This document shows positions 1-8,832 of a stretch of DNA of 64,000 nucleotides, piece by piece. The stretch is from Caballeronia sordidicola (GTDB lineage Bacteria > Pseudomonadota > Gammaproteobacteria > Burkholderiales > Burkholderiaceae). The stretch spans positions 186,001 to 250,000 of the forward strand of contig NZ_MTHB01000278.1 in assembly GCF_002220365.1 (NCBI RefSeq), written 5' to 3'. A model generated the notes under the pieces. That model saw only the letters and a program-made list of their open reading frames with translations. It had not been told where the DNA came from and did not search any database. Positions within the stretch are counted from its first letter, which is position 1, and each line of letters begins with the position of its first letter. The translations under genes and the position numbers were made by a program.

Positions 1-85
1 CAATCGTGTACTGTGGCAATCGCGCGGAGCCTTATCGAGTAAGGATTTCGGCGAGTTGATGCAGCGATGGAGATGGAAAGTGGAA

Positions 86-109
86 GTGAACGTAACGTTC
101 ACATTTTTT
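86..109 (+). terminator. Rho-independent terminator (plus strand)
   Basis: Perfect 7-bp inverted repeat GTGAACG / CGTTCAC with a 3-base loop, followed after one A by six T residues. It would end a plus-strand transcript entering from outside the window. A second perfect repeat (GGCGTTAA 113-120, TTAACGCC 126-133) follows directly without a T-run. Confidence 0.55.
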
Positions 110-230
110 ACGGGCGTTAAGTTTTTTAACGCCTCGCCGTGGACGCGAGGATCCGTAAAGGGCGAGAGCCGGCCTGATATCGGGCGGCCGCGGTCAACCC
201 TCACGCCACCCGGTTACCATCCTTAAGCAA

Positions 231-254
231 AGGGGCGCAATTGTCTGCGCCCCT
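231..254 (-). terminator. Terminator-like hairpin after the esterase gene
   Basis: Perfect 9-bp stem AGGGGCGCA (231-239) / TGCGCCCCT (246-254) with a 6-base loop, about 60 bases beyond the esterase stop codon. On the minus strand the stem is followed only by a weak T-rich stretch, so the call rests mainly on stem strength and position. Confidence 0.5.
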
Positions 255-311
255 CCGGTTAAGGTCTAGTAAAGTCAATTAGCGCCGGGTAACGGAACAG
301 GCCGACGGCAC

Positions 312-2033
312 TCAACTGCAAGCGAAGCTGCTCGCGACATTCACATCGCCGCCTTTGTAGCGTGTCACCTTGGGATAAGGGCACAACGGCCGCGTGCGTC
401 CCGCTCCCCAGTCAGCCGGAACGTCAGGGTTCGGCACAGCGTTGCCCGCATCACGCGCCGTCGCGACGACGGTGTCCGGTGCTTTTCCCTGTTCGACCCA
501 GGCGACCATCGGTGTGAGCATGTCGAACTGATCGGTGCTCGGGCCGCCGCTGCAATGATTCATGCCAGCTACCGTGTAGAGGCGTGCGAAGTTCGACGCG
601 TCACCGCCGTTCGCCGCGGCAAGCGCCTGATACCACGCAGTCGTATCGTTCGATGAAAACGCCGGATCGCTCGTGCCGTGATAAACCATCAGCTTCGCAC
701 CGCGATTTTTCAACGCACTGAGGTTGGTCTCGTCAGGCGGCGTCATGAATGACCATGACGCTTCGGTATAGACACCACTGGTCGCGAATATCTTCGGCGC
801 ATCCGTGTCCATGCTGAAGTTGAATGCATACGCCGACAACTGGCTCAACACAGAAGCGCTCTGCGGCGGTGAGGTGAACGTGAACGCAGCGGCCGCCGGA
901 TCAAGCGTGATCGAGTTGCCCTGCTTCCAGGCCGACCAGCCTTGACCGAGACCTGCATCGTAGGGAAAACTTGAATAGAGAGCAGTGCCCGCGCTGTTTC
1001 GAGCACCCGCGAAGACATTCCCAATAGCAGTCTTCTGCGCAGTGCTCAGGCACGTCCCGTCACGCACGTTGCCCGAACACGTCGGTACGTCGTTCGCGAG
1101 ACTGAAATTCGCCTGGCAGGCCTTGATATCCTGAATGAGGCCGTCGGTGACACCATCGAGTGCATCGCACTTCGACAGGATCTTTGACGCAACCATGGCG
1201 CGCTCCGCCGCGGTAAAACCGGTCGTGATATCCGGCAGTCCGGTTGAGGTATTCGCGGTGGCCACCGTCGCAAGTTGCTGCGCACTCCACATTTCGCCGA
1301 CCGCTGCCTTGGGCAGATGAAAGCCCGGATCGCCCGCGATGATCCCGTCATACTGTCCCGAGGACCGCGCGGCTGCAACCATCGCGTGACGGCCGCCGTT
1401 CGAACAACCGTCAAAATAGCTGCGGTCCGGCGCCTTGCCGTAGACAAGCTTGATCACCTGCTTGGCCATCGGCGTCAATGTGGCCACCGCGTTGTAACCG
1501 TAGTCAACACGCGCTTGCGGGTCGAGGCCAAACAGCGGCGTCTGGGAACCGTTGTGGCCCGCATCTGAACTGATGACCGCGAATCCCATGTTGAGTGCAT
1601 CGTTGGTTGGCGCGCCGCCGCTGATCTCACCCGTCGCGGTCACAACAGTGCCATCCAGGCCGCCGTTAGCCTGATAGAAGAAGCGCCCATTCCACGCCAC
1701 AGGCAAGCGCATCTCGAAGCCGATCGCGTACGTCTGGCCATCGACAGGGCTGACCCGCTGGTTCATGCTGCCCTGAATCAGGCAGTGCTGCGCGATAGGT
1801 TGTCCCGCCACCGTCAATGTGCCCGCCGCAACGGTGGCGACCGTCGTGAATACCGTATTGGCGAACACAAGTTTCGACGCCAATGCCTCGCACGTCCCTG
1901 ACAAGCTCGCCGGCACGGCAGCACTCAATTGAGGAAGCGGCGTGCTGGCGCCACTGTCGTCATGACTGCTGCCACCGCACGCGGCAAGCGTCATCGAAGT
2001 CATCACTGCGAGTGTCATTGCAGACTTTTTCAT
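312..2033 (-). CDS. Tannase/feruloyl esterase family lipoprotein
   Basis: Secreted esterase of the tannase/feruloyl esterase family (573 aa). It would hydrolyse esters of ferulic, gallic or related aromatic acids outside the cytoplasm and so feed the ferulate operon upstream. The N-terminus is a lipoprotein signal with lipobox LAAC (Cys19). The family CS-D-HC arrangement is visible: Cys210-Ser211 in FDGCSNGGR, Asp456 in GTSDPAF, and His493-Cys494 in MNHCSGG, where the two Cys normally bridge Ser and His. The start is fixed by AGGAG seven bases upstream of the ATG; this ribosome-binding site abuts the IS end. Before the insertion the porin stop codon overlapped this site, so this was the last gene of the operon. 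Substrate (ferulate ester or gallate ester) cannot be decided from sequence. Confidence 0.88.
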   Translation of the reverse strand: MKKSAMTLAVMTSMTLAACGGSSHDDSGASTPLPQLSAAVPASLSGTCEALASKLVFANTVFTTVATVAAGTLTVAGQPIAQHCLIQGSMNQRVSPVDGQTYAIGFEMRLPVAWNGRFFYQANGGLDGTVVTATGEISGGAPTNDALNMGFAVISSDAGHNGSQTPLFGLDPQARVDYGYNAVATLTPMAKQVIKLVYGKAPDRSYFDGCSNGGRHAMVAAARSSGQYDGIIAGDPGFHLPKAAVGEMWSAQQLATVATANTSTGLPDITTGFTAAERAMVASKILSKCDALDGVTDGLIQDIKACQANFSLANDVPTCSGNVRDGTCLSTAQKTAIGNVFAGARNSAGTALYSSFPYDAGLGQGWSAWKQGNSITLDPAAAAFTFTSPPQSASVLSQLSAYAFNFSMDTDAPKIFATSGVYTEASWSFMTPPDETNLSALKNRGAKLMVYHGTSDPAFSSNDTTAWYQALAAANGGDASNFARLYTVAGMNHCSGGPSTDQFDMLTPMVAWVEQGKAPDTVVATARDAGNAVPNPDVPADWGAGRTRPLCPYPKVTRYKGGDVNVASSFACS

Positions 2034-2047
2034 TTGTCGTCTCCTAG

Positions 2048-2858
2048 GGCGTGTTCACACTACCTGAGTCCATCGACGATAAGCGCGAAATTGATGAAAG
2101 CGATGAACATCACATCCAGCTTGTCGAATCGCGAGAAGATGCGACGGAAGCCTTTGAGTCTTCGGAACAGTCGCTCCACTTCGTTTCGACGTTTGTACAT
2201 TTCCCGATCGTATTCCCATGGCTCAAGGCGATTGCTTTTTGGCGGGACGACGGGGATGAAGCCCAGGTCAAGTGCGAGTTGTCGCGTCTCGTTGCCCTCA
2301 TACGCCTTATCCATCAGCAAGTACAGTGGCCGATTCGGTGGCCCGAGGCTTTGTAGCAAGGCTCGTCCTTCGGGGGCATCACCGGCCTGACCGGGAGAAA
2401 GTGAAAACGTTATGGCTGTTCGAGCATCCGAGGCAACCATATGAATCTTGGTAGTCCATCCGGCCCGGCACTTGCCGATGGATTGCGGTCCGTTTTTTTT
2501 AATGCACCAGTCCCGTCTGGATGCACTTTTACAATCGTGCTATCCAGCGAGACCGCCTCGATCCTGACACGAACAATCTGGGCACGCTGCAGTTCGGTAA
2601 ATGCGCGATCCAGCACGCCACTTTTGGACCAACGGTTCATGCGCGTATAGACCGTGTGCCATCGGCCAAAGCGCTTTGGCAAACCACGCCATTTGCAACC
2701 ATGCTCAGCAACGTAAAGAATCGCATTTAGCACTTGAAGATTCGACATGCTTACGTTGCCGCGCTGACGCGGCAAACAATGTTCGATCTTTTGAAATTGG
2801 GCTTCGGTGAGTTCCATTCCCGAAGTTTACAGGTAAATTCAATTAGTGTGAACACGCC
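2048..2858 (-). mobile_element. IS5-family insertion sequence (IS427-like group)
   Basis: An 811-bp element bounded by perfect terminal inverted repeats GGCGTGTTCACACT (2048-2061) and AGTGTGAACACGCC (2845-2858). CTAG is present on both sides (2044-2047 and 2859-2862), which fits a 4-bp target duplication; a 2-bp TA duplication with slightly longer ends is equally possible. It carries one frameshifted DDE transposase on the minus strand, the same direction as the operon it sits in. Intact ends and transposase suggest a recent, possibly active copy. Confidence 0.93.
2060..2817 (-). CDS. IS5-family DDE transposase made by -1 frameshifting
   Basis: Two overlapping frames together encode one transposase. 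The upstream frame begins at 2817 with MELTEAQFQKIE and carries the first catalytic Asp (VSLDSTIVKVH). A run of eight A residues on the minus strand (2500-2493, read TTA AAA AAA ACG) is a slippery site; a -1 shift there continues into GPQSIGKCRAGWTTKIHMV and the rest of the protein, with the second Asp (LLMDKAYEGN) and the Glu (RRNEVERLFRRLKG). The join gives the expected family sequence, so programmed frameshifting, not decay, explains the split. Without the shift the first frame ends at 2410. The protein would cut and paste the flanking element. Confidence 0.92.
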
Positions 2859-4007
2859 CTAGAACATGTGCCGCACGCCGAGCATCACACCCGTTTGTCC
2901 AGCTCCGGGTGCTGGTGTGGTTCCACCGCCGCCACCGCTCACCGAATAACTGGCCTTTGCGCTGTTGGCCAGATAAGAAGCTTGCGCATAGACCGCCGTG
3001 CGCGCGGACAACAAGTAGGTGGTGCGTAACGTACCCATCGACGCGCGCGTGTCGTGGTCGTTGTTGACGATGTGGTACAGCTCCCCGTCAACGAGAAATG
3101 CAGGCGTCACGTAGTACGAAGCACCCAGGAAGAAAAGATTCGAACGAACATCAGGCACGCCCGCGGAACTGGTTTCCACCCGCCGGTTGAGCCAGCCCGC
3201 ACCGACCTTTGCGTTGCCGAACTTGGCGTACGCACTGACGTGCGTACGGATGTCCCTGTCTGCCGCGCTTGTGAGGACCGTGGGTTCCACGCCGTCAAAA
3301 AAATTGGCCGCTGCATTCGGGCCGCCGCCGCGCTGCTCTTCATACGATGCCGCCACGCCGTAAGACGGCGCGTCATACTTGAGCATGACCGACCAGTCCC
3401 GGCACTGCGTGGGCTGCCCGGGCACGGACCCTGTACACGTGCCTTGTCCCGGCGAATTACCGGTGCCCGTTGCGTCGCGGCCGAACGAATAGCTCGCTCC
3501 CAAAGTGACCCCCTTGTACATGCCAATATACGTGACCGAGTTATCGGCGCGGGCATTCGGCACGTAGGCGTCAAGCGAGCCAAGGCCATAGATATCTGGC
3601 CCGATGATGTCGGCGCCCATGAGCGCCAGGTAGGTCATGGTGTATTGGCGACCGAAAGCCACCGTACCGTACGGACTCTTCACACCAACGAACGCTTGCC
3701 GCCCGAACAACCGGCCACCCTGCCCGAGATCGCCTCCACGCGTGTTGAAGCCGTTCTCCAGGGTGAACACGGCGCTATACCGTCCGCCCAGATCCTCAGC
3801 ACCACGCAGGCCCCAACGGGACGGTAGTTCGCCCGTCACGCCAGGCATACGGAACACGTGGTCGCCTGCGGCGTTCGCATGCGATACGTATTCGATGCCG
3901 GTATCGACGATTCCGTAAAGCGTCACGCTCGATTGCGCGACGGCCGCCGTGCTTGCCGCGCAGAGTGCACTGCATAAAAGAGCTTGTATGGGTGCTTGCA
4001 TTCTCAT
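2859..4007 (-). CDS. Outer-membrane porin (Gram-negative porin family)
   Basis: A 382-aa trimeric-type porin of the family common in Burkholderia. It has a cleavable signal peptide ending around AVA (residue 24), a mature start SSVTLYGIVDTG typical of the family, and the terminal Phe needed for outer-membrane insertion (GVRHMF). GGAG lies nine bases before the ATG. It sits 59 bases after the aromatic-acid transporter and probably admits phenylpropenoids in the same operon. The stop codon TAG is the outermost part of the CTAG flanking the IS, so the insertion left the protein intact. Specificity is inferred only from context. Confidence 0.9.
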   Translation of the reverse strand: MRMQAPIQALLCSALCAASTAAVAQSSVTLYGIVDTGIEYVSHANAAGDHVFRMPGVTGELPSRWGLRGAEDLGGRYSAVFTLENGFNTRGGDLGQGGRLFGRQAFVGVKSPYGTVAFGRQYTMTYLALMGADIIGPDIYGLGSLDAYVPNARADNSVTYIGMYKGVTLGASYSFGRDATGTGNSPGQGTCTGSVPGQPTQCRDWSVMLKYDAPSYGVAASYEEQRGGGPNAAANFFDGVEPTVLTSAADRDIRTHVSAYAKFGNAKVGAGWLNRRVETSSAGVPDVRSNLFFLGASYYVTPAFLVDGELYHIVNNDHDTRASMGTLRTTYLLSARTAVYAQASYLANSAKASYSVSGGGGGTTPAPGAGQTGVMLGVRHMF

Positions 4008-4066
4008 TGTCGTTGTCTCCAGACCGTTGTTTATCGAATTATTTTTTTAGATAGCTTTGGGAGGCT

Positions 4067-5311
4067 TCAATCGTTCACGCGTGGACGCCTGATCAACAGC
4101 AAGGCCGCTACCGCCGCGATCAATGTCACGGGGATACTCGCGCCAATCACTACCGAAGAACTGCGGCCCATTGCCAGCAATTGGCCCGCGGCAAGAGGAC
4201 CGACCACCGAACCGATACGGCCCACTGCTACAGCAGCGCCCACGCCGGTGCCGCGCATCGCGCTCGGGTAGAACGCCGCGGAGAGTGCATACAGGACCGA
4301 TTGCCCACCGATCACGAACATGCCGGCGAAGAACGCGGAGCCCGTGAGCGCGGTGAACCCTGGTGCCACCGACAATGCAGCGAGCGACCCGATGATGCCG
4401 ATGTACATGCCCGCCACCACGACGCTTGCGCGCATGCGGTCCATCAGCATGCCAATGCACAGCGCACCCATACCTCCTCCTACGTTGAAAAAGATCTGCA
4501 CATAACCGACCTCGGCTCGCGCAAGACCGCGTGCTGCCATCAGCGAGGGCAGCCAATTGAGCAGGAAATAGAGAACGATCAGCGTGCAGAAATAGCTGAT
4601 CCAGATTTGCAGCGTAGAGAGGCCGCGCGTGCCGCCAAAAAGTATCTCGCCCACCGGCGCAGGCTTTACGCTGCCGTCATGCGAGGCCTTTGCGAAGGCT
4701 TTGGATTCGGGCAGGAACGCGAGCAACAGCGGCACGAGAATGAGCGGACCCGCACCACCGACATAGAAGATATGCCGCCATTGGGCATCGCCCGCACTCA
4801 GCACGCCGATCGCTGAAGCGATCACGCCGCCGAACGGAATGCCGCAATACATCACGCTCACCGCCGTGTTGCGTACGCGCGGCGATACTGCTTCAGACGA
4901 CAGCGCGATCAGGTTCGGCAACGCACCGCCCAGTCCGATCCCGGTCAATACGCGCACGATTACCAGCGTATGGAAATCGCTCACAAGTGCGGTGGCAATC
5001 GACAGCAAGCCGAACAGGCAGGCCGATATCACGAGTACACGCTTGCGCCCGATCCGGTCGGCAAGACGCCCACCGAACATCGCACCAGGCAAGAGGCCGA
5101 ACGTCCCTGCGCTGAATGCCAGGCCCATTTGAGCGACGGAGAGATTGAACTCGCGTGCCATGCGCGGCGCGGCGACGCCGACCGATTGCAGGTCAAGTCC
5201 TTCGAGCAGTGCGATCGCGAAACACAAACCCAGCGTTACGGCGGCACCCGATTCGATAATGGGCCCGCTGGACACACCGCTTCCCGCGGACCCTGTCCTG
5301 ATTGATTTCAT
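4067..5311 (-). CDS. MFS aromatic acid transporter (MhpT/PcaK-like)
   Basis: A 414-aa inner-membrane proton symporter of the aromatic acid:H+ symporter group in the major facilitator superfamily. The first helix contains the acidic residue typical of the group (LLEGLDLQSVGVAAP, Asp40), and the loop after helix 2 carries the family signature GGRLADRIGRKR (80-91). Twelve hydrophobic segments are apparent. AAGGA precedes the ATG. Lying between fcs and the porin, it most likely takes up ferulate or another hydroxycinnamate; the closest named relatives carry hydroxyphenylpropionate or protocatechuate, so the exact substrate is inference. Confidence 0.85.
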   Translation of the reverse strand: MKSIRTGSAGSGVSSGPIIESGAAVTLGLCFAIALLEGLDLQSVGVAAPRMAREFNLSVAQMGLAFSAGTFGLLPGAMFGGRLADRIGRKRVLVISACLFGLLSIATALVSDFHTLVIVRVLTGIGLGGALPNLIALSSEAVSPRVRNTAVSVMYCGIPFGGVIASAIGVLSAGDAQWRHIFYVGGAGPLILVPLLLAFLPESKAFAKASHDGSVKPAPVGEILFGGTRGLSTLQIWISYFCTLIVLYFLLNWLPSLMAARGLARAEVGYVQIFFNVGGGMGALCIGMLMDRMRASVVVAGMYIGIIGSLAALSVAPGFTALTGSAFFAGMFVIGGQSVLYALSAAFYPSAMRGTGVGAAVAVGRIGSVVGPLAAGQLLAMGRSSSVVIGASIPVTLIAAVAALLLIRRPRVND

Positions 5312-5406
5312 ATTAGCTATCCTTATTAATATATCGGGTTTCCCCCGACAATCTATTCGCGTCCATCCACACGCTAACGACTCCCTTCGGCGCGCAATGC
5401 CGGGGC

Positions 5407-7269
5407 TTATTTTTTCGGTGCGACGATCACACGCAGGTCAGCGGGCTTGGATGCGTGCATTGCCTCAATCAGCGTTTCCCGATGTTTCTGAACGGCGCGT
5501 TGATTGATCGAACCCTTGTCGGTGATTTCGCCCAGATCGAGCGACGCAGGGGTGTCGAGTGGCAGCATCCGGGCGACAAACGTGCTCGCACCCGTCGATT
5601 GCCGGTTCAGACGCACGAGAAGATCCGCGAAGAACGCACGAACCGGAGTCGCGCTCAGTACGTCATGCGGGCTCGCGCCGGGAGGAAGCGCAGCAAGCCG
5701 GCGGCAGTCGTCAAGACGCGGGAAAACGAGCAACCCTATCTCCCCGCGATTGATGCCCGTCACGACCACGTCCTGCACATAAGGCGCGCCTTCCGACACC
5801 ACCCGCGCACGCAACGGCCCGACGCTCACGAACGTGCCCGAATTCAGCTTGAAGTCTTCGGCGATACGTCCGTCGAATTGCAGGCCGATCTCCGGGCGTT
5901 CCGGATCGACGAAAGTTGCCGCGTCGCCGCTGCAATAGAAGCCTTCTTCATCGAATACCGGTTCATCCGCCGCCGATACGTCCCGCCGCCAGTAGCTCGC
6001 CATTACATGGGGACCGCGAAAGCGCAGTTCGAGCTTGCCTTCGACGGGCGTTAGCTTCGTCTCGCAGCCCGGCGCGGGCAATCCGATGTATCCCGCCCGC
6101 ATGACCGGGCCGGTGGTGAAGAGGCACGATGGCGATGTCTCCGTCATGCCAAGTCCCGCCATGATGCGGATACGCTCGCCGCAGTGCTGCTCGGTGACAC
6201 GCTCCAGGCGGTTCCACGCCGCTTGCGACAATCCCGCGCCGCCGAAAAAATACAGCTTCACGCGGGCGAAGAAACGGCGGCGCAAAGGTTCGTCGGTCTC
6301 CAGCGCGACGGCAAGTTCTTCCCAGCCTTTCGGGACATTGAAATACGCGGTCGGCGAGATCTCGCGCAAATTGCGCAGGGTCTCCTCGAATTTTCCGGCA
6401 ACCGGCTTGCCATCGTCGATATAAAGCGAGCCACCGTTGTACAGCGCGATACCGACGTTGTGACTGCCGCCATAAGTATGGTTCCACGGCAGCCAGTCGA
6501 CCAGCACCGGCGGTTCCTTCGCAAATTCGGGAAACGTTTGCAGCAGCATCTGCTGGTTGCTGCACAACATGCGGTGCGTGGTCGGAACTGCCTTGGGCAG
6601 TCTTGTTGATCCGGACGTGAAGAGGATCTTGGCGATGGTGTCTGCGTTCACGTCTGCCGCTACGGCGTCGATGTCTCCGGGCGCGTGGTCGAGCAAGGTG
6701 TCGAAGGCAATCGAGCGAGGCGTCGCTTCGTTCGTCACGAGCATCACGTCAGCGGAAACGACCGCTTCTATCGCGCGAGAAAATGCGACGTGATCGCCGG
6801 CATAGACGAGTCCGGGGCGCAACAATGCAAGCAGTGTGCGAAGCTTGCCGAAGTCGCTGGAAACAAGTGAATAAGCGGGCGAAAGCGGCGCGAACGGAAT
6901 GCCGGCCAGCATGGCCCCGAAGGCTAACTGCAAATGCTCGAGGTCGTTGCCCGACAGGATGGCGAGCGGGCGCTCCGCCGAGAGACCAAGGTTCAGCAAC
7001 GCCTGGCCGATCGCCCTCGCCCGCCGCAACATGTCAGCGTACGTGATCTCGATCCACGCGCCCTGTTCGTTCCGGCGCGCGACCAGCACCCGCTGCGGGT
7101 GCGCCTGTGCGCCACTGACCAGCCGGTCCGTGAGTCGCACTGGAAACTCTCGCAATGGCTCGTTGGAGCGCAAGTACCACGCGTCGCCTCGTTTCGCTAC
7201 ATCGGTCGTGGCGGTAGTCACAGCCACATCCCGATACCGCGCGCCCAACCCTGCTTCAACGCTCGTCAC
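5407..7269 (-). CDS. fcs: Feruloyl-CoA synthetase
   Basis: ATP-dependent acid-CoA ligase that activates ferulate (and probably p-coumarate or caffeate) to the CoA thioester, the first step of the non-beta-oxidative route. The adenylation loop FTSGSTRLPK lies near residues 217-226 and the A5 motif GMTETSP near 374-380. I choose the GTG at 7269 (620 aa, start VTSVEAGLGARYRDV), because AGGAG lies eight bases upstream; an in-frame ATG at 7350 would add 27 residues unlike the family and lacks such a site. It follows vdh by 87 bases. Assignment as feruloyl-CoA synthetase rests on sequence plus adjacency to ech and vdh. Confidence 0.9.
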   Translation of the reverse strand: MTSVEAGLGARYRDVAVTTATTDVAKRGDAWYLRSNEPLREFPVRLTDRLVSGAQAHPQRVLVARRNEQGAWIEITYADMLRRARAIGQALLNLGLSAERPLAILSGNDLEHLQLAFGAMLAGIPFAPLSPAYSLVSSDFGKLRTLLALLRPGLVYAGDHVAFSRAIEAVVSADVMLVTNEATPRSIAFDTLLDHAPGDIDAVAADVNADTIAKILFTSGSTRLPKAVPTTHRMLCSNQQMLLQTFPEFAKEPPVLVDWLPWNHTYGGSHNVGIALYNGGSLYIDDGKPVAGKFEETLRNLREISPTAYFNVPKGWEELAVALETDEPLRRRFFARVKLYFFGGAGLSQAAWNRLERVTEQHCGERIRIMAGLGMTETSPSCLFTTGPVMRAGYIGLPAPGCETKLTPVEGKLELRFRGPHVMASYWRRDVSAADEPVFDEEGFYCSGDAATFVDPERPEIGLQFDGRIAEDFKLNSGTFVSVGPLRARVVSEGAPYVQDVVVTGINRGEIGLLVFPRLDDCRRLAALPPGASPHDVLSATPVRAFFADLLVRLNRQSTGASTFVARMLPLDTPASLDLGEITDKGSINQRAVQKHRETLIEAMHASKPADLRVIVAPKK

Positions 7270-7356
7270 GCTCTCGTCTCCTGCCTGTCTGATTGTTATG
7301 GGCCACGCCTTTCTTCCACGAAGGCTGTCGGCCGGCCGATATGGCCGCATCCGGCA

Positions 7357-8808
7357 CTAGACCGGATAATGCCGGGCTTCGTTCTGGATCGTGATCCAGC
7401 GCAAGTCCGTAAATTCCGCTATTGATGCCTTGCTGCCGAAGCGTCCATAACCGCTGCTCTTCACGCCGCCGAACGGCATTTGCGCCTCGTCGTGCACAGT
7501 CGGGCCGTTGATATGGCAGATGCCTGACTCGATCCGTCTGGCAAGTGCCAGTGCGCGCGACACATCGCGGCTGAAGATTGCGGATGACAATCCAAACTCG
7601 CTGTCGTTCGCCACGCGTACAGCTTCGTTGTCGCCGTCCACACGCTGCACCGTCACCACCGGCCCGAACGATTCCTCGCGATAAAGGCGCATCTCCGGCG
7701 TAATGCCGTCGACGATCACCGGCTGCATGATCGCGCCTTCGTGTCTGCATCCGGCCGGCAATTGGGCGCCTTTTTCACTTGCATCCGCGATCAGCGCAGC
7801 CACACGGTCGACCGCGCTCACGTCGATCATCGCGCCTAGCACGCTGCCTGCATCGAGTGGATTGCCCGCTATCAGCGAGCGCGCTTTCGTCGTGAGTTTG
7901 TCGATGAAGGCATCGGCAATCTTGCGATCGACGATCACGCGCTCCGTCGACATGCAGATCTGACCTTGGTTAAAGAATGCGCCAAACGCGATGCCGTTTA
8001 CCGCCGCGTCGAGATCGGCGTCATCGAGCACCAGCACCGGCGCTTTGCCGCCTAGCTCCAACAACACCGGCTTCAAGTGTTGCGCTGCGAGCTTCGCGAT
8101 GATGCGTCCCACATGCGTCGAACCCGTGAAATTCACGCGCCGCACATGCGGATGCGCAATCAGCCTTTCGACAATCGCCGCCGCGTCCTTCGGCGCATTC
8201 GTCACGACGTTGACCACCCCGTCGCCCAGACCGGCTTCTTGCAGCACATCGCCGATCATCATATGAACGGCAGGGCATTGCTCCGATGCCTTGAGCACAA
8301 CGGTATTGCCGCAGGCAAGCGGCATGGCGACAGCGCGCGTACCGAGGATCACCGGCGCATTCCACGGCGCGATGCCAAGCACCACGCCGCACGGCTGGCG
8401 CACCGCCAGCGCGAGATTGCCGGGGACGTCGGACGGGATCACGCTGCCGTCGATCTGCGTGGTCATCGACGCCGCTTCGCGCAACATGTTGGCTGCAAGC
8501 ATGACGTTGAAGCCGTACCAGTTCGGCATGGCGCCGGTCTCGGCGACACCCGCGGCAATGAAGTCGGCCGTGCGTGCGTCCATCAAGTTGGCGGCCTTTA
8601 GCAAGCGCTTGCGGCGCTCGGTTGGCGCAAGCGCGGCCCAGGCGGGAAACGCGGCATGCGCTGCTGCCACTGCCGCGTCGGCATCGGCGGCGCTCGCAGC
8701 CTGTGCACGAGTCGCGACTTCACCGGTCACCGGATTGCGCCGCTCGAAACTCGCGCCGTCGGCAGCTTGCAGCTGCTTGCCGCCAATCAGCATGTTGATA
8801 TCGTTCAT
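7357..8808 (-). CDS. vdh: Vanillin dehydrogenase (NAD-dependent aldehyde dehydrogenase)
   Basis: A 483-aa aldehyde dehydrogenase that would oxidise vanillin, the product of the hydratase/lyase, to vanillate. The catalytic Cys285 lies in NQGQICMSTER, the general base Glu251 in LELGGKAPV, and the cofactor motif FTGST at 227-231. Length matches the vanillin/salicylaldehyde dehydrogenase group. It begins 24 bases after ech on the same strand and precedes fcs, the usual set of three ferulate genes. Related enzymes accept several benzaldehydes, so vanillin is the likely rather than the only substrate. Confidence 0.92.
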   Translation of the reverse strand: MNDINMLIGGKQLQAADGASFERRNPVTGEVATRAQAASAADADAAVAAAHAAFPAWAALAPTERRKRLLKAANLMDARTADFIAAGVAETGAMPNWYGFNVMLAANMLREAASMTTQIDGSVIPSDVPGNLALAVRQPCGVVLGIAPWNAPVILGTRAVAMPLACGNTVVLKASEQCPAVHMMIGDVLQEAGLGDGVVNVVTNAPKDAAAIVERLIAHPHVRRVNFTGSTHVGRIIAKLAAQHLKPVLLELGGKAPVLVLDDADLDAAVNGIAFGAFFNQGQICMSTERVIVDRKIADAFIDKLTTKARSLIAGNPLDAGSVLGAMIDVSAVDRVAALIADASEKGAQLPAGCRHEGAIMQPVIVDGITPEMRLYREESFGPVVTVQRVDGDNEAVRVANDSEFGLSSAIFSRDVSRALALARRIESGICHINGPTVHDEAQMPFGGVKSSGYGRFGSKASIAEFTDLRWITIQNEARHYPV

Positions 8809-8832
8809 CGCCCTGTCTCCTCAGCCTTCACT

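Noticed and set aside
1..42. Possible C-terminal end of a plus-strand gene cut by the window edge
   Set aside because: Three frames are open for different short distances and none has a recognisable family ending; only the terminator at 86-109 hints at an incoming transcript.
113..133. Second terminator at the left edge
   Set aside because: The stem is perfect but no T-run follows on either strand, so it is mentioned only with the first hairpin.
2060..2440. Separate gene downstream in the IS
   Set aside because: It lacks its own ribosome-binding site and is the -1 frame continuation of the transposase.
7270..7350. ATG at 7350 as start of fcs
   Set aside because: The added 27 residues are unlike the family and lack a ribosome-binding site, whereas the GTG at 7269 has AGGAG at ideal spacing.
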